64,000 nt of DNA from Paenibacillus maysiensis (GTDB lineage: Bacteria; Bacillota; Bacilli; Paenibacillales; Paenibacillaceae): assembly GCF_000520815.1 (NCBI RefSeq), contig NZ_ASRY01000201.1:1-64000 (forward strand), written 5' to 3'. The translations under genes and the position numbers were made by a program. Of this stretch, positions 36,466 to 45,900 are shown piece after piece (position 1 is the stretch's first letter; every line of letters begins with the position of its first letter). The notes under the pieces are model-generated. The model was not told the origin of the DNA. It worked only from the letters and a program-made list of their open reading frames with translations, and did not search any database.

Positions 36466-37299
36466 TCAGGACAAACGACCATCGTACACAACCTCAGCCG
36501 GACCTGTCATATATACATGATTGTCATTCTCGTTCCATTCGATATCCAGATCGCCGCCCTTTAGGCTGACAATCGCGCGGCGGTCACTGTATCCGTTCAG
36601 TACAGACGCTACAAGCGTAGCACAGGCTCCAGTTCCACATGCCAACGTAGGCCCGGCTCCCCGCTCCCATACTCTCATGTCAATTTGGTCCCGGCTTCGT
36701 ACCGTAGCGAACTCAACATTTGTTTTTTTGGGGAACAACGGATGGCATTCCAGCTTCGGCCCCCAGGCTTCCAGATCAAAGCTTGGCGCATCTTCAACAT
36801 AAATGACACAGTGCGGATTGCCCATAGATACAGCTGTAAAACGAAAGCCATTGCCTCCAGCTTCGATGGACTGGTTGATGACACTAGCCAGATCCAGCGT
36901 AGTAGGAATTTTCAAACCCTCCAGAATCGGCTCTCCCATATCTACCTTCACCATACGTACAAGTCCGTTCTCTACAGTCAGTTCAACCTTCTGCACACCT
37001 GCACCCAGCGTCTCGATCGTAATCTCTTCACGGTTGATATGCTTGCGGTCATACACATATTTGGCTGCACAACGGATGGCATTTCCACATTGCTCAGCCT
37101 CCGAGCCGTCCGAATTGATAATGCGCATGCGGAAATCCGCTTTTTCAGATGGCAATATATATACCAGACCGTTAGCGCCGACACCAAAATGTCGGTCACA
37201 CAGCCGAACAGCCAATTCCGAAGCGTCAGAAGGCAATTCCTGATGCCCAAACCAAACGATAAAATCATTACCCAATCCGTGCATTTTTGTGAATTCCAT
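36466..37299 (-). CDS. dapF: Diaminopimelate epimerase
   Basis: Converts LL- to meso-diaminopimelate for lysine and cell wall synthesis. The two catalytic Cys are in EQCGNAIRC and ACGTGACAT; the opening FTKMHGLGNDFIV and GNPHCVIYV complete the family pattern. It has 277 residues and is cofactor-independent. It follows the P-type ATPase gene in the opposite genomic sense of flow (ATPase upstream to its right is a separate unit) and ends in its own terminator. Confidence 0.97.
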   Translation of the reverse strand: MEFTKMHGLGNDFIVWFGHQELPSDASELAVRLCDRHFGVGANGLVYILPSEKADFRMRIINSDGSEAEQCGNAIRCAAKYVYDRKHINREEITIETLGAGVQKVELTVENGLVRMVKVDMGEPILEGLKIPTTLDLASVINQSIEAGGNGFRFTAVSMGNPHCVIYVEDAPSFDLEAWGPKLECHPLFPKKTNVEFATVRSRDQIDMRVWERGAGPTLACGTGACATLVASVLNGYSDRRAIVSLKGGDLDIEWNENDNHVYMTGPAEVVYDGRLS

Positions 37300-37422
37300 A
37301 GCTTCCCCCCGCCATTGCTGCTAATCTCATGCTCCTTTATGAAGCTTTGATTCCATGATAGCATACAGAGCAAAAAGGGAAAAGTGATACATGGGTGTCT
37401 GTACCCGAGTAGAGCCGGAAGC

Positions 37423-40221
37423 TTAAGCCGAAAACTTCGTACGTCCCGGAGCTAAGCGGGTATGTCCGCCACGACGATGGTTGCGTCTGCCGCCCCATAC
37501 GCTTCCCGCCCCCATCAGGAAGGTCGGAATACCGGCAGCGACAATGGAAAGCGCCCATTCGCGGAAGCCGAGCGGCACCGTTTTGAAAATAGGTTGCAGC
37601 ACAGGTACGTACATAACCACCAGCATTAGTACCACCGATGACAGCACGGCAAGTACGAGATAACTATTTTGAAACGGATTACGGTGGAAAATAGAACGGG
37701 AACTGCGGCAATCGAACACATGAATGAGCTGTGCCAGCACCAACGTAGCGAAGGCGACCGACTGTGCCTTGACCAGTTGTCCTGCGTCATCAGGCGCGAT
37801 ACGCAGCGTCAGCCAGAAAGCCGCAAGCGTACATAAGCCGATCAGCAGGCCGCGACTAATGATTTTCCACCCGAGACGGCGGGCGAAAATATTTTCCTTC
37901 GCGCCGCGTGGCTTGTGCTCCATGAGATCCTTTTCCGGCTGATCCACACCCAGAGCCATCGCCGGAAGCCCGTCGGTCACCAGGTTCACCCATAAAATCT
38001 GAATCGGAAGCAACGGCAACGGCAGACCCGCCATCATTGCGAAAAACATCGTCAAAATTTCACCGACATTGGAGGCAAGCAGATAACGGATAAATTTACG
38101 AATATTTTCGTAAATGTTCCGCCCTTCCTCAATCGCCGCTACAATCGTCGAGAAATTATCGTCGCTGAGCACGAGCGCAGCCGCTTCCTTGGTCACGTCC
38201 GTTCCCGTAATGCCCATCGCAATACCGATATCCGCCGCCTTGATCGCTGGCGCGTCATTCACGCCGTCTCCAGTCATGGCTACGACATGCCCGCGTCTTT
38301 GCAGCGATTTGACAATCCGCAGCTTGTGCTCCGGGGACACCCGCGCATACACGGAGACAATGTCAACTGCTTTGTCCAGCGCCGCATCATCCATCACAGA
38401 CAGCTGCTGTCCAGTCAGCACATGCGAGCCGCGCTGAAAAATGCCTAGCTGCTGCGCAATGGCCTCGGCCGTTGTACCGTGATCGCCCGTAATCATCACG
38501 GTGCGGATACCCGCACGTCGGCACTTGCCAATGGCTTCGCGGGCCTCTCGGCGCGGCGGATCAATCATGCCTGTGAGGCCGATGAAGATGAGCTGATTCT
38601 CAGCCTCTTCCACCGAGACGACACGCTCATGCGAGCGGATATCCCGGTAAGCGACGCCGAGTACACGTAGTGCCTCTGAGGCCATTCCTTCGTTGGCTGC
38701 CAGCACCTTTTGGCGCAACGTGCCTGTCAGGGGAACGACATTTCCTTCCCATAAAATGTAGGAGCACTGACCCAACAGCACATCCGGCGCGCCTTTGGCA
38801 AAGACGATCTGCCCTCCCTGATGCCGTACAAGTACAGACATCCGTTTCCGCTCCGAGTCAAAAGGAAATTCGCGTTCCCGTGTATACAGCTCATACAGCC
38901 CTTGGCGCGTAACCCCGCCCTTGGCGGCTAACGTGACAAGCGCCCCCTCCGTCGGGTCGCCTTTCAGCTCCCAAACAGCGGTCGGCGTCACCTCCTTGGC
39001 TTTCTTTTTCGAACGCAGCTCATCCATGTCGGCTTGAACAATTTCCGCGTTGTTGCATAGCACGCTTGCTTGCAGCAGTCTGCGAAGTGATTGTCCGTTT
39101 TTGAGATCCGCAGGAGTATCCCTGTCCATAATATGTCCGTGCGGGTCATAGCCCTCTCCCGTCACTCCCCAGAAGCGACCGTCCACCCATAGCTTGGTAA
39201 CCGTCATTTTGTTCTGGGTCAGCGTACCCGTTTTGTCGGAGCATATGACAGACGCACATCCGAGCGTTTCAACGGAAGGCAGCTTACGCACAATCGCCTT
39301 GCGTTTGATCATACGCTGCACGCCCAAGGCGAGCGCAATCGTCACAATGGCAGGCAAGCCTTCCGGTATAGCCGCTACAGCCAAGCTCACCCCGGCCAGG
39401 AACATACTCATCGCTGGCTGTCCATGCAGGATACCTGCAACGACGACAAGCACCGTTAACGCCAGTGCTACGATGATCAGAATTTTGCCCAGTTGCTCCA
39501 GTCTGTGCTGTAGCGGGGTCTCCTGAGACTCCGTATTTTGGATCAAGTCTGCGATTTTGCCCATTTCCGTATTCATGCCTGTACGAATAACGACCCCCTG
39601 AGCTGTACCTCTGGTTATCATGGTGCCCATAAAGCCGATGTTCTTTTGATCTCCCAGCGGTACCTCGGCAGCATGAATAGGGCGGCAATGCTTGCTCACT
39701 GGAACCGATTCGCCAGTCAGGGCGGATTCCTCCACATCGCAGCCGTTCGTGCTCAGCCATCTTATATCCGCGGGAATACGATCGCCGCTTTCCAATAGCA
39801 CGATATCACCCGGTACCAGCTCTCTGGCCTGAATCTGAATCCGTTTGCCTCCCCGCAGTACTTTAGCGGTCGGAGCGGACAGCTGCTTCAAAGCTCGAAG
39901 TGAACGTTCCGCTCTAAACTCCTGCACAAAACCAAGAATTCCATTCAGCACAACAATAGCAATAATGGTAATCGCATCCAGATATTCACCGAGCAGGCCG
40001 GATATCAGTGTGGCTCCCATCAGTACGAGCATCATAAAATCCTTGAACTGATTCAGCAGCAGCAGGATCGGCGAGACACGCTTCCCCTCACTCAGCTCAT
40101 TCCATCCTGACCTTTCTCTTCTTTCCGCGAGCTGTTCCTCCGAAAGACCCTGCTTCGGGTCGACTTCCAGGCTTGTTGAAAGCTGTTCATTGCTTAATTG
40201 GTGCCAGTGTGTTTGTTCCAT
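37423..40221 (-). CDS. yloB: Calcium-transporting P-type ATPase (SERCA type, YloB family)
   Basis: A membrane pump of about 932 residues that uses ATP to export Ca. It has the N-terminal cation ATPase domain, TGES (dephosphorylation), the PEGLPA segment of helix M4, the phosphorylation site SDKTGTLT near residue 329, the KGAPD ATP-binding motif, TGDGVNDAPA near 652 and ten predicted helices. The ATG at 40221 (MEQTHWHQLS) follows GGGAGG; 40 open codons upstream look non-conserved. The C-terminus is a basic Arg/His-rich tail. It is divergent from rqcH, as yloB and yloA are neighbours in B. subtilis. Confidence 0.95.
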   Translation of the reverse strand: MEQTHWHQLSNEQLSTSLEVDPKQGLSEEQLAERRERSGWNELSEGKRVSPILLLLNQFKDFMMLVLMGATLISGLLGEYLDAITIIAIVVLNGILGFVQEFRAERSLRALKQLSAPTAKVLRGGKRIQIQARELVPGDIVLLESGDRIPADIRWLSTNGCDVEESALTGESVPVSKHCRPIHAAEVPLGDQKNIGFMGTMITRGTAQGVVIRTGMNTEMGKIADLIQNTESQETPLQHRLEQLGKILIIVALALTVLVVVAGILHGQPAMSMFLAGVSLAVAAIPEGLPAIVTIALALGVQRMIKRKAIVRKLPSVETLGCASVICSDKTGTLTQNKMTVTKLWVDGRFWGVTGEGYDPHGHIMDRDTPADLKNGQSLRRLLQASVLCNNAEIVQADMDELRSKKKAKEVTPTAVWELKGDPTEGALVTLAAKGGVTRQGLYELYTREREFPFDSERKRMSVLVRHQGGQIVFAKGAPDVLLGQCSYILWEGNVVPLTGTLRQKVLAANEGMASEALRVLGVAYRDIRSHERVVSVEEAENQLIFIGLTGMIDPPRREAREAIGKCRRAGIRTVMITGDHGTTAEAIAQQLGIFQRGSHVLTGQQLSVMDDAALDKAVDIVSVYARVSPEHKLRIVKSLQRRGHVVAMTGDGVNDAPAIKAADIGIAMGITGTDVTKEAAALVLSDDNFSTIVAAIEEGRNIYENIRKFIRYLLASNVGEILTMFFAMMAGLPLPLLPIQILWVNLVTDGLPAMALGVDQPEKDLMEHKPRGAKENIFARRLGWKIISRGLLIGLCTLAAFWLTLRIAPDDAGQLVKAQSVAFATLVLAQLIHVFDCRSSRSIFHRNPFQNSYLVLAVLSSVVLMLVVMYVPVLQPIFKTVPLGFREWALSIVAAGIPTFLMGAGSVWGGRRNHRRGGHTRLAPGRTKFSA

Positions 40222-40449
40222 TCTCCCCAATTCCCTCCCGGTCAGATAGTCCGTTTCCGTCGGTAGTGCGTAGGATGGCTGCCCGTTATTGCGTTTTTGT
40301 GCCCCGAATGCTGATAAGCTGGACAGACTTTCTAGATTCAATCTATTCGGACAGGACCTGAAATATCACAATGCCGCTTAAGTTTTGTCCCAAAGTTATG
40401 TATCATAGAAGGAAGGCAAAAATATTTGCTTCAAAGGAGAACAGACATT

Positions 40450-42195
40450 ATGGCATTGGACGGAATCGTAACCCGCGCTATCGTACACGAGCTGCAAGGC
40501 ATCCGGGGCGGGCGCATCAATAAAATACATCAGCCAAACGATCACGATATCTTACTGAATCTGCGGGCTCAAGGTGGGAGCGTCAAGCTGCTGCTGTCGG
40601 CCAACCCGACATTCCCGCGTGTACATTTTACAGAACAAAGCTTTCTCAATCCGACGGAGGCCCCTATGTTCTGTATGCTGCTTCGTAAGCACTGCGAAGG
40701 TGGTATCATCGAGAAAATAACTCAGGTAGGTATGGAACGTATTATTCACATGGATGTGCGTCAGCGCGATGAGCTGGGGGATATTTCACTCAAGCGGATT
40801 ATCATTGAGCTGATGGGCAGACACAGCAACATTATTTTGCTTGACCCGGAAACAGGCGTTATGCTGGACGGCATCCATCATGTCACACCGTCCATCAGCA
40901 GCTATCGGATCATCATGCCAGGCTTTCAATACACGGAGCCTCCTGAACAAAACAAGCTGAATCCGCTGGAAACGGAAGAAACGGCTTTTGCATCCTCATA
41001 TCAGACAGCTATCGAAGCCGAAGAAGCTCCCAAACGCTGGATCGTGAACACCTTTACTGGACTGAGTCCCCTCATTGCCGAGGAGATGCTGACCCGAGTT
41101 TCCAACGAAGCACCTGCTGACGATTATCGTCCGCTGTGGAATACATTCAGTCACATCATGGACGACGTGCGGAATCATCGTTTTCAGCCGGTATCCGGTC
41201 TGAACGCACAGGAAAAAGTGATATTTTCAGCCATTCCCCTCACGTTGATTCAAGGAGAGCGCAAAGAATACACTACGATCAGCGAGTGTATGGAGGACTT
41301 TTTCGGTGAAAAAGCAGAACGGGATACGGTCAAGCAAAAGGTCAGCGACCTGCTGCGCTTCCTGCAAAACGAACGGACCAAAAACGTAAAAAAACTCGAC
41401 CATCTGCATCAGGATTTAGCTGAGGCGGAGGATGCCGATCAATTTCGCATTTATGGGGAGCTGCTGTTCTCTTCGCTGCATGAAGTGAAGAAGGGCGACA
41501 AGGAAGTGACGCTCACTAACTTTTATGATGAAGAACAGCGTCCGATGACCATCCCGCTGGACCCGTTGCTGGGCCCATCGGATAATGCGCAACGGTACTT
41601 CAAAAAGTACAATAAATATAAAAACAGCCTGGCTGTCATTGATGAACAACTGGAGAAAACACACGAAGAAATTCGGTATATGGACAATCTCCTACAGCAA
41701 CTGGCTCATGCCTCCATGAACGATATCGAGGAAATACGTGAAGAACTGGTTCAACAAGGCTATCTCAGAGACCGGGTCAAAAAAGGGAAGAAAAAGAAGA
41801 AAACTGACCGTCCAACCTTACACGTATATACGTCATCCGAAGGCATCGAGCTGCTGGTCGGCAAAAACAACTTGCAAAACGAATATGTAACGAACCGACT
41901 AGCCGGGCCTAATGACACGTGGCTGCATACAAAGGATATTCCGGGGTCACACGTCGTTATTCGCGCCGAGCAATTTGGAGATGCAACGCTGGAGGAAGCT
42001 GCTCAGCTCGCTGCCTATTTCAGCCAGGCCAAACAGTCCAGCAGCGTGCCCGTAGACGCCACCTTAATCCGGTATGTGCGCAAGCCTAGCGGAGCCAAAC
42101 CCGGCTTTGTCATCTATGATCATCAGCGTACGCTCTTTATCACACCCGATGAGAATCTGGTCAAAAAGCTGCCGAATCGCATCAAAAACGGCTGA
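40450..42195 (+). CDS. rqcH: Rqc2/NEMF homologue RqcH (NFACT family, YloA)
   Basis: RqcH binds obstructed 50S subunits and recruits alanyl-tRNA to add alanine tails that mark stalled peptides for degradation. AAAGGAG before the ATG at 40450 sets the start MALDGIVTRAIVHEL. The layout is NFACT-N (1-215), coiled coil and middle domain (about 280-440), a Lys-rich stretch KKGKKKKKT and NFACT-R (about 455-570, with NDTWLHTKDIPGSHVVI). At 581 residues it has the usual length. At the position of the B. subtilis Asp97-Arg98 pair it reads Met-Glu-Arg, a conservative change. It was formerly called fibronectin-binding protein. Confidence 0.94.
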   Translation: MALDGIVTRAIVHELQGIRGGRINKIHQPNDHDILLNLRAQGGSVKLLLSANPTFPRVHFTEQSFLNPTEAPMFCMLLRKHCEGGIIEKITQVGMERIIHMDVRQRDELGDISLKRIIIELMGRHSNIILLDPETGVMLDGIHHVTPSISSYRIIMPGFQYTEPPEQNKLNPLETEETAFASSYQTAIEAEEAPKRWIVNTFTGLSPLIAEEMLTRVSNEAPADDYRPLWNTFSHIMDDVRNHRFQPVSGLNAQEKVIFSAIPLTLIQGERKEYTTISECMEDFFGEKAERDTVKQKVSDLLRFLQNERTKNVKKLDHLHQDLAEAEDADQFRIYGELLFSSLHEVKKGDKEVTLTNFYDEEQRPMTIPLDPLLGPSDNAQRYFKKYNKYKNSLAVIDEQLEKTHEEIRYMDNLLQQLAHASMNDIEEIREELVQQGYLRDRVKKGKKKKKTDRPTLHVYTSSEGIELLVGKNNLQNEYVTNRLAGPNDTWLHTKDIPGSHVVIRAEQFGDATLEEAAQLAAYFSQAKQSSSVPVDATLIRYVRKPSGAKPGFVIYDHQRTLFITPDENLVKKLPNRIKNG

Positions 42196-42287
42196 GAAAA
42201 ACCGGGAAATATTGTAAACCATTATCCATTCAGGAACGCCCGCCTCGAAACACAGCATAGCGGACAAGTCCCTTGAATCGACCCAAG

Positions 42288-42341
42288 GCCCCTTATCTTG
42301 TGCAAACCACACTTCATGTGTGCAAGCACAAGATAAGGGGC
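42288..42341. terminator. Long perfect hairpin between converging rqcH and PHP genes
   Basis: GCCCCTTATCTTGTGC (42288-42303) is fully complementary to 42326-42341, 16 bp, over a 22-base loop that holds a smaller CACA/TGTG stem. It serves both converging genes, but neither side has a strong T-run. Confidence 0.7.
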
Positions 42342-42366
42342 TATTAGTGTTAGCCAATATGTGCAC

Positions 42367-43236
42367 TTACTTTTGTCCAACAGCAGCCTTTCTCAATTCC
42401 TCCACAACCTGACTCTCCACAGTGCGGCTGCCCAGATCACCGTGAAAAATGACGCCTTGGCGCGCACCATGAAAATCCGAGCCACCAGTCGGGATCAGCT
42501 CGTAATGTGCCGCCATCGCGGCGTATCGACTCTCAGCCTCCGCATCATGGTCTGAATGTCGCACCTCCAGGCCCGCAGGCTTTGCCTCCTCTACAATGGA
42601 GCGAACCAGCTCATCATTGCCATACAATCCAGGGTGAGCCACCACAGGTACCCCGCCTGCTTCCCGAATCCAGCTTATGGCCTCCGCAGGCCCCACTCGG
42701 GGCACAGACACATAACCGGGCGCTCCCTCTGCCAAATAACGGTCAAACGCATCCCTCATATCCTTCGCATAGCCTTTTTGTACCAGCGTATCCGCCATAT
42801 GCGGACGTCCAATGCTTTCATCCGGGGCCAGCGGCCTGCCCATCGTAGCTACCACCTCATCGAGTGTGATTTCCACACCCAGGCTACGCAGCCGACTCAA
42901 AATCAGATCATTGCGAGCATCCCTCGCCTGACGCAGCTTTTCCAACCGCTCCAAAAAAACTTCATTACGGTAATCCATAAAATAACCGAGTATATGAATA
43001 TCCTTACCGCCTGCCCGTGTGCTAATTTCCACACCCGGCACCACTGTAATGCCCAATCGCCGCCCTTCCTCAAGAGCTTCCTCCAGCCCGGCTACCGTAT
43101 CGTGATCCGTAATTGCAACCCCTGCCAGTCCTTTTTCCTTGGCCCAACGCACATTGTCCGCTGGTGGCTGCATTCCATCAGATGCCTGAGTGTGAGTGTG
43201 CAAATCGTATCGTCCCGAATTCGTATGCTCCTTCAT
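42367..43236 (-). CDS. PHP-domain metal-dependent phosphoesterase
   Basis: A 289-residue PHP protein with the metal-binding motifs DLHTHTQASDG, ITDHDTV, HPGLYGND and GGSDFHG. Such YciV/RNase AM-like enzymes hydrolyse phosphates such as 3',5'-bisphosphonucleotides or short RNA; the exact substrate cannot be read here. Its ATG overlaps the stop of the LysR gene by one base, so they are probably co-transcribed. Confidence 0.9.
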   Translation of the reverse strand: MKEHTNSGRYDLHTHTQASDGMQPPADNVRWAKEKGLAGVAITDHDTVAGLEEALEEGRRLGITVVPGVEISTRAGGKDIHILGYFMDYRNEVFLERLEKLRQARDARNDLILSRLRSLGVEITLDEVVATMGRPLAPDESIGRPHMADTLVQKGYAKDMRDAFDRYLAEGAPGYVSVPRVGPAEAISWIREAGGVPVVAHPGLYGNDELVRSIVEEAKPAGLEVRHSDHDAEAESRYAAMAAHYELIPTGGSDFHGARQGVIFHGDLGSRTVESQVVEELRKAAVGQK

Positions 43237-44192
43237 TACGCATTCTCCTCCTCTTTCATCTCTGCAAGCTCGTTCACCGTATCCCCGGACACATCCGTTC
43301 CCTGATCATGACGACGCAAGAATGACAGAAAGGTTACCACCGGAATCGGCAGCAGTGCTGATTTCAGATGGATGGCATAAAACTCGCGTTTGAAGGTGAT
43401 ATCGGAAATATTTACAATTTTAAGCAATCCGAGTGTAACCTCATGCTTCACCGAAGAAGGCGATAGCATCGTAATGCCTAATCCAGCCTCAACTGCCGAT
43501 TTGACCGCTCCAGTGCTGCCCATCTCCATAACGATGGAAAGTCGGGACGCATCAACACCGCGGCCTTTCAGCTCATCCTCTATCACCTGCCTTGTACCTG
43601 ACCCCTTTTCTCTTGCTACAAAAGGATGCTTAAATACATCCTCCAGAACTACCTTCTTGGCCTTGGCCAGTACATGTCCCGAAGGAACAATCAGCTTCAG
43701 CTCATCCTGCATCACAGGCTCCACCACGATATCTGGGTGCTGAATCGGTGCCTCAATTAGCCCCAAATTCAACTGATGCTTTAAAATATCATCCATAATT
43801 TGAGTCGTATTCATTACATTCATCGCCATACGTATATGAGGGTACTCCTGACCAAACGGCCCCAGCATTCTCGGCACAATATACTCGCCAATCGTAAGAC
43901 TTGCCCCAATATGTAATCTTCCCTCCAGCATGTGAGTAAAAGCAGACATCGCCTCATCAGCTTCGCGGATAAGCTGCATGCTTTTTTTCGCAAAAGGCAG
44001 CAGTGTCGCTCCTGCCTCCGACAGCTCGATTTTTTTGGTGGACCGATGCAGTAGCTTCGTACCAAAATAATCTTCCAAAGACTGAATTTGCATCGTCACG
44101 GCAGGTTGCGTCATATGCAGCGCTTGTGCCGCTGCCGAGAAGCTCCCCCGCTCCGCTACCGTATAAAAAATATGTAGCTGATGAAAGTTCAT
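43236..44192 (-). CDS. LysR-family transcriptional regulator
   Basis: An N-terminal winged helix-turn-helix (MNFHQLHIFYTVAERGSFSA, then AAQALHMTQPAVTMQIQSLE) is followed by a periplasmic-binding-like effector domain (about 90-295). It has 318 residues with an acidic tail (NELAEMKEEENA). It resembles the CysL/YwfK type, which respond to sulfur metabolites, but the effector is not certain. It overlaps the PHP gene and ends in no terminator of its own. Confidence 0.9.
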   Translation of the reverse strand: MNFHQLHIFYTVAERGSFSAAAQALHMTQPAVTMQIQSLEDYFGTKLLHRSTKKIELSEAGATLLPFAKKSMQLIREADEAMSAFTHMLEGRLHIGASLTIGEYIVPRMLGPFGQEYPHIRMAMNVMNTTQIMDDILKHQLNLGLIEAPIQHPDIVVEPVMQDELKLIVPSGHVLAKAKKVVLEDVFKHPFVAREKGSGTRQVIEDELKGRGVDASRLSIVMEMGSTGAVKSAVEAGLGITMLSPSSVKHEVTLGLLKIVNISDITFKREFYAIHLKSALLPIPVVTFLSFLRRHDQGTDVSGDTVNELAEMKEEENA

Positions 44193-44304
44193 ACTGACAG
44201 CCCTCTCCCCTCTGATGTTCTTATTTTAACATAAGAATAACGTCTGTCGAAGAATTTCCAAGAAAACACACTGAAATTAGGGGTTTTTTATTATAGATAC
44301 TATA

Positions 44305-44340
44305 CAAAAAAAAAGTATGCAGTTGATTCCTGCATACTTC
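44305..44340 (-). terminator. Terminator after the 145-residue hypothetical gene
   Basis: On the minus strand AAGTATGCAG pairs with CTGCATACTT and is followed by nine T. It lies upstream of the LysR gene, separating the two units. Confidence 0.85.
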
Positions 44341-44385
44341 TGCTAGATAAAATACTTGACGATATGCCTTCCGCCAAATCAACGT

Positions 44386-44823
44386 CTATTTCCGCTTGCG
44401 AGTGCTTTTCATCAGTGTCATACGCCGCGAATGGCGCAGCCAGGAATAGTATGACTTCAAATCCCGCAGTTCAATGGTCTCTGACATCCGACCCAAAAAG
44501 GTAATGACAATCATTTTGTGGAGCGGGTTACCCGCAATATCCATTTCGCCAGGCAACTCACCAAACTCGGCCACGACCACCAGGTCACCATCAATTAAAT
44601 ATACATCCTCTTCGTTGTGATAATAGGACTCCATCCTGTTTTGCTTTAGACATTCCCAAAGCCAGGCGGCGATATGATTCGTTTCGGACTGTTTCTGTTC
44701 TATACGGTCTAAGTAGCGTGTTTTCGCATGATTTGTAATCACAATATCGGCGACCTTCTTGTCGCCCATCTCTACGTAGAACGGCTCGTATGTACTCCAT
44801 CGCTGCATTGCCTTGTCACGCAC
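44386..44823 (-). CDS. Hypothetical protein
   Basis: Not recognised. The frame is open from 44925, but GGGGAG nine bases before a GTG at 44823 favours the shorter protein of 145 residues beginning MRDKAMQRWSTYEPF. It is mixed charged, with IVITNHAKTRYLDRI near residue 28 and a basic end RRMTLMKSTRKRK. There is no signal peptide or membrane helix. It stands alone between two terminators. Confidence 0.7.
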   Translation of the reverse strand: MRDKAMQRWSTYEPFYVEMGDKKVADIVITNHAKTRYLDRIEQKQSETNHIAAWLWECLKQNRMESYYHNEEDVYLIDGDLVVVAEFGELPGEMDIAGNPLHKMIVITFLGRMSETIELRDLKSYYSWLRHSRRMTLMKSTRKRK

Positions 44824-44990
44824 GGGATCACTCTCCCCACCAGATAGGTCTTTATATCTACCAATATATTCATATGTTACCTCAATAGACCCGGGACTAC
44901 AAGTTACAAAATTGAAGTTTATCACTAATTTTTAAAGATAATTTTAGGTCTATCAGCATTAAGACTATTATGCAAAAGTCCTGACTTTAT

Positions 44991-45023
44991 AAAAAAAAGC
45001 CAGCCCAAGGGCCGACTTTTTTA
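44991..45023 (-). terminator. Terminator of the ricF-ylbG operon
   Basis: On the minus strand AAAAGTCGGCCC pairs imperfectly with GGGCTGGCTTTT around two bases and is followed by a T-run. Confidence 0.75.
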
Positions 45024-45053
45024 AGAAAAATCGAAATTCACACCATTTAAAGA

Positions 45054-45314
45054 TTATATTTCATACTCTTTTAATTTTTCCTTATCGTCGTTATACTCCG
45101 TCCTGATCTCATTTCGGAAGGAGCGTTCGACCTTGCGCACATAGGAAAGCCTGCGAATATTTTTAACGGTATCCTCTGCCCGATCTGCATTCATATAAAT
45201 GACAACATAATGCATACGCCTCGAAATATAGTGGACATTCCCGTATTTCTCCAAATTGCGGGCAGCCTTGATATCGCTTACCCAAATGATGTACCCTGTC
45301 CGCTCGGCAAACAT
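45054..45314 (-). CDS. ylbG: YlbG family protein (DUF2129)
   Basis: A small conserved cytoplasmic protein of about 86 residues. GGAGGGG nine bases before the ATG at 45314 gives MFAERTGYIIWVSDIKAARN; three more open codons precede it. The pattern YISRRMHYVVIYMNAD and IRRLSYVRKVERS fits DUF2129. The function is unknown. It lies directly after ricF (ylbF), a conserved pair in Bacillales. Confidence 0.9.
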   Translation of the reverse strand: MFAERTGYIIWVSDIKAARNLEKYGNVHYISRRMHYVVIYMNADRAEDTVKNIRRLSYVRKVERSFRNEIRTEYNDDKEKLKEYEI

Positions 45315-45353
45315 TCGCTTCATCTCCCCTCCATTCGATATCATCCCTGTGGC

Positions 45354-45794
45354 CTATCCGCAGGAGCACTTGCCTCCGCTACCGCAGCCACCCTTTTTCA
45401 CGTTCGGATCATTGCTCGGCACCTTAATGGTGTCAGACACAGAATAAGCAATCGTTTCGGACATGGCATGGAGCATATCATCCAACGCCCTTTCTGCCCG
45501 TTTGAACTCCTGAACCTCCTGAAATTGTTCAAGCTCCAGTTCGACAGCCTGCACTGCATCCTTCGCTTCATGAAAGTTTGGGTGAAAATGCCCAAAGCGT
45601 TCCGTTTCCGCGAACAGCTCTTTTTTGGCATCCAGCTTGCGTACACACGCCTGAATCGACGGATTCAATTCCACACGCTGTTTCCAATATAAATAATCCG
45701 ATACCTCAAAGGACCGGTTGACCATATCGCCCAATTCATAGGCGTTAATAAGCACTTCTGCCATATTGACCGTATTCAATTCGGCTACGCTCAT
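45354..45794 (-). CDS. ricF: RicF (YlbF) RNase Y regulator with Cys-rich tail
   Basis: RicF works with RicA and RicT in the complex that tunes RNase Y-dependent RNA maturation and affects competence, biofilm and sporulation. The helical YlbF/YmcA domain (about 10-120) is followed by a Gly/Cys-rich tail reading KKGGCGSGGKCSCG. This CxxxxCxC pattern matches the Cys that, with RicA and RicT, hold 4Fe-4S clusters in B. subtilis. It has 146 residues and lies 40 bases before ylbG. Confidence 0.93.
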   Translation of the reverse strand: MSVAELNTVNMAEVLINAYELGDMVNRSFEVSDYLYWKQRVELNPSIQACVRKLDAKKELFAETERFGHFHPNFHEAKDAVQAVELELEQFQEVQEFKRAERALDDMLHAMSETIAYSVSDTIKVPSNDPNVKKGGCGSGGKCSCG

Positions 45795-45900
45795 GAATGT
45801 TCATCTCACTTTATATAAAGTTCTACTGGTAAAGTAGACTCATTTATCATACCACATCCTTCTTTTGAGAAGAAGGAGTTTCATGCACATCCTGGCTCTT

